A stretch of 64,000 bases of DNA from Microplitis mediator (Eukaryota; Arthropoda; Insecta; Hymenoptera; Braconidae), in assembly GCF_029852145.1 (NCBI RefSeq), contig NC_079973.1:25252422-25316421 (forward strand). Direction: 5' to 3'. The position numbers were made by a program, and so were the translations under genes. Of the stretch, positions 58,660-64,000 are shown piece by piece; position 1 is the stretch's first letter, and the number at the start of each line of letters is the position of its first letter. The notes beneath the pieces were generated by a model. The model searched no databases, had not been told where the DNA came from, and saw only the letters and a list, made by a program, of their open reading frames with translations.

Positions 58660-61279
58660 CTGCAATTAAATTTAAGAGAGTCATCAAATTTCAGTTGACC
58701 AAAGAAATAAATAAATTATTTATAGAAAAATAAAATTACTTTGGAGATTTAGACTGATCATCATCTGATTGCACAGGACTCAGACTCTCGTCAGTCAGCT
58801 CAACGACCTCATCATGATCAGGACTATGTGGACGTTTCTCTCCTCTCTTCAGCCTCCTCGCTTGCAATTCCATCCTAGAAACTTCTTTCCTCCTCACCAT
58901 TTCTCGATCCGCTTCAAGTAATCTACAAAGTAACAAAAAAAACAATAAATAAAATAAATAAATAACATCAGTGTCCAAAATACCAAAGAAAAATCCGTAC
59001 TTGAGATACCTCTCCTTGCGCATCTCCTGCTCGTTGATTTCCTTCATGTCCTTAGTCTGCAGCGGCAAGTCATTGATCTCCAAATCCTCCATATCATTGA
59101 TCTGTATTCCCTCCATCATCGATTCGCGCATTTGTTTCTCGCGGTGCTCGCGCTCCCGTTCATTTTTTTCCCTATCCCGATCGCGTGCCCTGTCGTACTT
59201 GTTGTTCCGCTTGTGTCTTTTCTCTCTATTCGATCGCTCCTCCATCAGCTCGTTTTCGGTATACGAGGAATCGTCCATGCCCTGGACATGCCGCCTGTCG
59301 TCCATTCTTAGGTCGCGGCGGTCAACGGCACGGCCGTCATCCATCATCATCCTCATGTCGCTCCGTCTCTCCCGCGTGTCCTCCATTCTCATATCCCGAC
59401 GATCTCGCGAGTCCCGCGAGTCCTCTAACCGCAACTCGCGCCTCGATTCAGATTTATAGTCACGTAAATCTCTTGAATCATCTCGTCGCTCACGTCGTTT
59501 GTCCAGTAATCTTGAAACCAAGTTCCTTTTTTATTCAGTATATTAGTAAAAAAATTGCACAAAAAAAAATTCATTAGTTTAGATAAAATAATAAGTTGTA
59601 ATTAATAAATAATAAAATAATTAACAAGCATTATTTTATAAATTAAATTACTAGTTTGCGATAAATAGCAAGCGGGACTCGATGAGTGTAAATGTACCAG
59701 ACATTAGACGATTTGTAAATTTTAAATAAGTAAATAAATTAATTAATTAAAATAATGAAATTTTAAAAAATGCGCACACTAATTTTTCATTGATCTAAAT
59801 ACGCATTTTTAAATTTTTATTCTACTTACATTTTATTTATTTATTCAAAAATTTAAAAAATTGCCGCCTGTGTTACATTCACACGCATGAGACCCGACCA
59901 ATTTTTAATTTAATAATTTAAATCATATTTGGGAAGTCTACGGTTTCCGTGGCGCCGTCAAATGACCGCAAATTCTTGTAGAACTTGAAGGAATTAGACT
60001 TTTTTCAAATAGCTGTAACTTTTTAAAAAATGGACTAATTCAGACATTTTTTTTTTCAAAATTTTCATCTTCAACTGCAGTTTTCAGAAAAAAATACAAA
60101 AAAATGAAGATATTAAAATTCATGAAATTTTTCACTTTTTTAAAAAAAAATCACATTTTTCCCAAAATCGATTTTTCTCGAAAACTAAGCGAGATATCGA
60201 AAAATTTTATCCTTTAAAAAAGTCTTATTTTGTTGAGTTCTATATGAACTCGCGGTCATTTGGCGGCGCCATGGAAACTGTCGAATCCCCTCATACTTTT
60301 ATAAATTTCGACAAAAAATAGGATAGAAGTAGCATTTGTGGCCACTGCTACATTTTTTTACATTTAAAATTTTATTTAAATCAATAAAAAAGTATTAAAT
60401 AAAATTTCCACTTTAATAGTGGGGTAAAAGTATCTACAGACACATTTTTAAAATTAATTATGTCATTGCACCTTTTACTAAATATTTTATTAAACTTTTT
60501 CAAGTGTCCAAAGCTGGCCCGAAAACGGTACCTCTACCCTATAAAAAATAATTTGCATAAAAATAAAAGTAAAAGCATTTAATCAAAAAATAAATAATAT
60601 GCTTGTATATTATAAATATTTATTTCTTTAATTTAAAAACAGACAAGAAAAAAGTTGTAAAAATAATTTACCTAGTGCGTAAGTCCTCCAGGACACGATC
60701 TCCAGTGTTTCTTTCTTTCCTCTCATATCTAGAAGACTCTCTTTCACTAGCAGCAGCACTGCGAGAGTGAGTGTCCAGTCTATCAGTTCGTTCTAATCTG
60801 TCGCGTTCCCTCTTGGAACCGCCGCCGCCGTCAGAGGCGGACTCCACACCATGTCTGCGGTGCCTGTGTTTATTTTCTCTGCGTCGATCCTCGCGGTCGT
60901 GGTGCCGCGACTTGCGATCTTTGTCATCGCGCCTATCGCGTCTCTCCCCATGCTTATCACGTCTTCTAGAGGAGTTTGATTTTCGCAAACGTAATGCTGC
61001 TTGTGGCGGTTTAATATCCAATGAGTCCGCAGTATCACCTCCTTCTTCCTCTGAGAAACTGTTATTAATTTTATTATTTGTACTAATTGTCTATCAATCA
61101 AAGAACATCAATTAATATACATACAGTATTATTCAACCCGAGTTTTAATTCATGACCAATGAATAATTAAGTTTTAAATAAATAAATAATAACCTTAAAA
61201 TAGCTTACCTGAACTCGTCGATGTCTTTCATCGGACTTTTTTTTATCTCACCGTCCTCACTCTGATTGTCTATGTCCAT
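57198..61279 (-). CDS. Pitslre: CDK11 / PITSLRE cyclin-dependent kinase, complete
   Basis: Five coding exons in transcript order: 61279-61209, 61058-60672, 59510-59001, 58922-58740, 58659-57198; 2,613 bases, 870 aa, all junctions in phase. Start MDIDNQSEDGEIKKSPMKD. The N-terminal half is highly charged (RE/RD/RS-rich, DRDREKNERERE), as in CDK11. An acidic Ser/Asp stretch precedes the kinase domain, about residues 505-790, which opens GCRSVEEFQCLNRIEEGTYG. Visible: Lys532 in VALKRLK, the cyclin-binding PITSLRE helix (544-550), HRD 628-630, DFG 648-650, APE in the activation segment. The tail ends GFHLKFW. Family role: nuclear kinase paired with L-type cyclins, acting in transcription and pre-mRNA splicing. 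One intron (58923-59000) is 78 bases and stays open, allowing in-frame retention. Confidence 0.95.
58740..59510 (-). CDS. Pitslre: CDK11 exons 3 and 4, charged N-terminal region
   Basis: Exon 3 (59510-59001) begins LLDKRRERRDDSRD and is an Arg/Asp/Glu-rich, probably helical or disordered segment ending QEMRKERYLK. Exon 4 (58922-58740) continues LLEADREMVRRKEVSRMELQ and KRPHSPDHDEVVELTDES. The intervening 78-base intron has GTACGG donor and TTTGTAG acceptor. Confidence 0.85.
59672..59898. mobile_element. MITE family C, copy 5
   Basis: GCGGGACTCGATGAGTGTAA at the left pairs with TTCACACGCATGAGACCCGA at the right. Core words (ATGCGCACACTAATTTTTCA, AATACGCATTTTTAAATTT) match the family landmark, and ACCAGACATTAGACGATTTG matches the inner arm of copy 2. 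Confidence 0.6.
59931..60290. mobile_element. MITE family A, copy 2 (360 bp)
   Basis: Same orientation, length and ends as 2686-3045 (GGGAAGTCTACGGTTTCCGT on the left; GGCGGCGCCATGGAAACTGT on the right). The two copies differ by scattered substitutions and small indels. Lies in CDK11 intron 2. Confidence 0.82.
60672..61279 (-). CDS. Pitslre: CDK11 exons 1 and 2, start codon
   Basis: Exon 1 (61279-61209): ATG then DIDNQSEDGEIKKSPMKDID, donor GTAAGC. Exon 2 (61058-60672): FSEEEGGDTADSLDIKPPQA then an Arg/Asp/His-rich tract. Junction DEF-S-FSEEE is in phase. A short upstream open frame (ATGAAGGGG...TAA) lies in the leader near 61320, perhaps tuning translation. Confidence 0.85.
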
Positions 61280-61424
61280 TTTATATCCTAGGATTTATTG
61301 TTAACATTTATGCCCCTTCATTTGTATTTTTCTTATAATTACAAACGTTCTAGTAACGTTATTATCAAGTGTATATATTTTATATATAAATATGTGTTTT
61401 TATAATTTTATTTGTTGGTTACAG

Positions 61425-61536
61425 CACAGATTTGGGCGAACGCCGCTCATGTCAGTACCAGTGGCGCACTAGGTCTTTCTGTTCCATTTCCACCAGCTGC
61501 TTTGTTCCTTCTGCTGGGTGCCGTGATTTTGTCCGA
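61425..61536 (+). CDS. Exon-like GC-rich island; possible GPI-anchor terminal exon
   Basis: Plus strand: after TTTGTTGGTTACAG the frame reads QIWANAAHVSTSGALGLS, then FPPAALFLLLGAVILSE and TGA at 61534-61536. A small-residue site (NAA), a spacer and a hydrophobic end is the pattern of a GPI-attachment signal. No upstream partner exon is recognised in the window. Alternatives: on the minus strand the same island follows an equally good acceptor (AATATTACAG, ending near 61548) and could be a leader or promoter segment of CDK11, whose ATG is 146 bases away, or a terminal exon reading RTKSRHPAEGTKQLVEMEQK to a stop. The island stands out by base composition, but strand and identity are unresolved. 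Confidence 0.35.
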
Positions 61537-61550
61537 ATGACTGTAATATT

Positions 61551-63426
61551 ACAGAAATAAAAATTGTAGATACTTTTTAATGTAGTACTACAGTGAGAAA
61601 GATTACATTGCGAATAGAATTCAAGCAATGAAAGTATTTGATTGAGAAGAACATACATAGAATAATTTTAGTTTAAATACCATATTATTAAATCTATATG
61701 ACTGGTGAAAACGGTACAATAATAATACCAACTTTCAAAACGCGACACTATCTTATAATTGGAGATTTTTTACGTCAAACATATAGTAAATAAACAACGT
61801 ATTACTTCCGTTACTTAAATTCGTAATTCAATTAGAAGTAGTTACGAATAAGAATTAATAGAAGTTTAGTAAATCAATTTGTAATTAAATATGATTTTTT
61901 GGCTAGACATAAAAGTTAGAGTATATTGAAAAGGTAACAATATGCAAAGCTAAATACACTTTAAACTATACTTATTGGGATGTTGCAACAATTTATGCTA
62001 ATAATAGAATGAAGTAAGATATTTACAAGTCACATTTGTGGAGAGAATACTAGTTTACGCCCGGGCATGATTGAGCGATAATACAAAGATAATCTAGACT
62101 CTGTACACGTCAATCTTTACAATTGATACCGACTGCTGTAAATTGCGCTTTTATGTTGGTAAGTTAGATTTCGAATGATAACTCTATGAGATAAGATAAG
62201 ATAAGATAATAATAAAAAACTAAAACAATATAAATTCATTAAATATTTAAAATTTTTAATTACGGTACAAATTTATTTTAAAAAGTTGTTAAACACTTTT
62301 ATCGATGAAACTGATTAAAATAATTCTTAAAATATAATATAATTTTAATTAAGCATACAAAATTTATAACATCAAAATAATTGTATACTTGAAAATTTAT
62401 TAAAAAATAAAAATTAAAGTAAAAAATCATGTACAAAATTTTATTTTTTCAATATTATTTTACAATTTAAATTGTCATCTTCTAGAAAATTGTTAAATTT
62501 GTTATTTGAAAATTGAAAAAAAAAAAAAAAAAATATTCTATTTTGTTAAATTTTATTAAAACTAATGTAATTTTAAAATGATACTCAAAATAGGGGACTT
62601 TAGAATTTTTTTTTTTTTTAAGAAGTAAACTTATTTTGTTTTATATTTGGGCTAAAAAAAAGTTTTATTGCGCTTATTTTTGAATGTTTTTTTTTTATCA
62701 CAAGCACTTGTTTTTAAAAACTAATATAGCTTTAATTATTATTTTAATATTAGTTCTTTTTTATCAAATTATTTATTTTGAGCATTTAATTCTTACAAAA
62801 TATTACTAATCACTTACAAATAAAAGTAAAAAAAAAAAAATTTGATTGTTAAAGTTTCCTCGACTTGAAAAAATGCTGCTGGAGTTTTTTTTTTTTTAAT
62901 TATTATTTGATTTAATCTTACTCTTTTAATTTTAAGCATTTCATTTGATAAATCAAATGTTCCAATTATTTTCATACATCACTTAAGTAATATTATTAAT
63001 ATTCATATAAATACAAACCTTAATCACCAACAATAATCGTTTTGACTTTATTCATAGCTGCTATGAAACATTATTATTTAAAATATTGATTGTGTGGAGT
63101 GATAGTTAAATAAAAAAGGTAGAGATTAATTAAAATTTTAATTTTTTATTCATCAAATCGTTATACTCTTTTTTTTTTTTAAATTAATAACTGTTAGGTA
63201 TTATTAATGAAGACAATGACAATGCAATTTTTTTAATATTACAACTTCATTTTTGACAAGAACTAAATAAATTAATCTTAATGAAATGGTTAATTACGAA
63301 ACATTACAGTAGATATAAACCACTAAATAAATTAAATAGTAAACAATAAATTGTTTCAATAGAACGAATAATTGAAGGAAAAGATTTTTTATGATCAATA
63401 AATTAACAATTACATAAAATTTATTG
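61551..63426. other. AT-rich intergenic stretch
   Basis: No gene supported. Long A and T runs. A run of four overlapping AGATAA motifs (62189-62210) is the only distinctive site. Confidence 0.65.
62189..62210. promoter_or_regulatory. GATA-motif repeat (AGATAAG x3-4)
   Basis: AGATAAGATAAGATAAGATA: overlapping perfect GATA-factor sites at 5-base spacing, about 0.9 kb upstream of the CDK11 start. It may be a microsatellite only. Confidence 0.35.
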
Positions 63427-64000
63427 TTATTGAATTTCCATTATATTTAACTCTAAAAATATTAAGTGGTCATCGTAATTATTAACAATGTTGTTAGCGT
63501 CAATATCTGCAATAAAGAATAAATATAATGAATTGATATAATTTTCAATCATTTTACTGTTTTAATGTATATCGCGTCACTAATTCCAAAAGGACTTATA
63601 TTTTTATTTGCCCTTTTGGCTTTAGTCACTAAGTGTAATACCAAAAGGCCGTATAACTTTCCTTTTAATTGCTAATCGTATTGTAGACTTTTTCTTTAGC
63701 AACAAAATTAAAAATTAAAATTTTTATCTATAATGAAATAAGTCTACAAAATGATTGTCAATGAAAATAAATTATACGCCCTTTTTACTGTAGAGAATAT
63801 CCTGAAACCAAAAGAGCGTATAAATACGTCCTTTTGGAATTAGTAACGTGCTATTATACATCTTTAACATCAAATTATTTTTGTAAGTACCTGCTACATT
63901 GTTCTGATGATTGGGTTCGTCGTCAATGATATGTCCTTGAAAAGCTCGCAAAAAATTGCTGGCGCAGGCCAAAAAACTGGGTATATCTAGTATATTGTTG
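63427..64000 (-). CDS. Candidate 3' end of an unidentified minus-strand gene (two exons)
   Basis: Exon a runs from the window edge to 63891: NNILDIPSFLACASNFLRAF, then QGHIIDDEPNHQNNVA, and ends GCAG|GTACTTAC, a strong donor leaving one base. Exon b (63506-63427) follows TTCTTTATTGCAG and starts with two bases, giving Asp-IDANNIVNNYDDHLIFLELN, IMEIQ and a TAA stop; AATAAA follows at once. Phases agree. The tail is acidic and Asn-rich. The stretch IPSFL....NFLRA...HI faintly recalls the segment after the ANTH domain of Hip1-type proteins, but I would not name it on that. The start and most of the gene lie right of the window. Confidence 0.4.
63574..63851. mobile_element. MITE-like element with TTCCAAAAGGAC ends (278 bp)
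   Basis: GCGTCACTAATTCCAAAAGG at the left is inverted as TCCTTTTGGAATTAGTAACG at the right. Inside, CCAAAAGGCCGTATA and CCAAAAGAGCGTATA repeat the theme. It lies within the inferred intron of the right-edge gene. Confidence 0.75.

Larger units (their letters stand above)
59511..60671 (-). other. Pitslre: CDK11 intron 2 with two transposon-like elements
   Basis: Donor GTAAAT after ACTAG; acceptor TTTCAAG. The 1.16-kb intron carries a family C element (59672-59898) and the second copy of MITE family A (59931-60290) only about 30 bases apart. Confidence 0.75.

Noticed and set aside
58971..59577. Long plus-strand open frames opposite CDK11 exon 3
   Set aside because: Antisense reading of Arg/Asp/Glu-rich codons gives Ser/Arg-rich frames by codon complementarity; no independent signals.
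1..64000. CRISPR arrays, bacterial operons, rRNA or tRNA genes
   Set aside because: No regularly spaced direct repeats with unique spacers and no tRNA or rRNA landmarks noticed by eye. Interrupted genes show this is eukaryotic DNA. A tRNAscan run would be decisive for tRNAs.

Overview
The window is nuclear DNA of an insect. It is strongly AT-rich, with short GC-richer exons split by many GT..AG introns, tandem (AT)n, and many short inverted-repeat (MITE-like) elements. Protein content points to Hymenoptera: the pigment-dispersing-factor peptide reads NSELINSLLGLPKNMNNA, the form I associate with bees and wasps. A parasitoid wasp would fit the base composition and long introns, but the sequence does not settle the species.

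Layout. (1) 1-35,358, plus strand: the 3' six exons of a storkhead-box (STOX / knockout) gene. A 29.6-kb intron (1,605-31,181) holds no gene I can support. The winged-helix exon lies at 31,182-31,634 and the stop codon at 35,358. (2) 38,978-50,251, minus strand: a complete Cht10-type (group II) multidomain chitinase in 19 coding exons, 2,713 aa by my splice model. It carries five GH18 modules (the first two with destroyed catalytic motifs, the last three intact) and five chitin-binding (CBM14-like) modules. An apparent alternative first exon with its own TATA box, initiator, ATG and signal peptide lies inside an intron at 45,618-45,842. It joins in phase to exon 9 and would give a 1,644-aa form lacking both dead GH18 modules. 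(3) 54,862-55,768, plus strand: the Pdf neuropeptide gene, with TATA box, a non-coding first exon and two coding exons, 89 aa. (4) 57,198-61,279, minus strand: CDK11/Pitslre kinase in five coding exons, 870 aa. (5) 61,425-64,000: a GC-rich exon-like island of uncertain strand (on the plus strand it reads as a GPI-anchor tail), and at the right edge two phase-compatible exons that look like the 3' end of another minus-strand gene.

The genes are functionally unrelated: a neural transcription regulator, a cuticle-turnover enzyme, a circadian neuropeptide and a transcription/splicing kinase. The storkhead gene and chitinase converge, as do Pdf and CDK11. Between and inside them lie at least eight kinds of non-autonomous inverted-repeat element. 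One ~200-bp family has about five copies, another has a copy split by a second palindromic element, and several sit inside introns.

I see no prokaryotic operon, CRISPR array, tRNA, rRNA or virus-like coding region. Exon boundaries were assigned by eye from splice signals, reading frame and protein family pattern. In the four main genes every junction keeps the frame.
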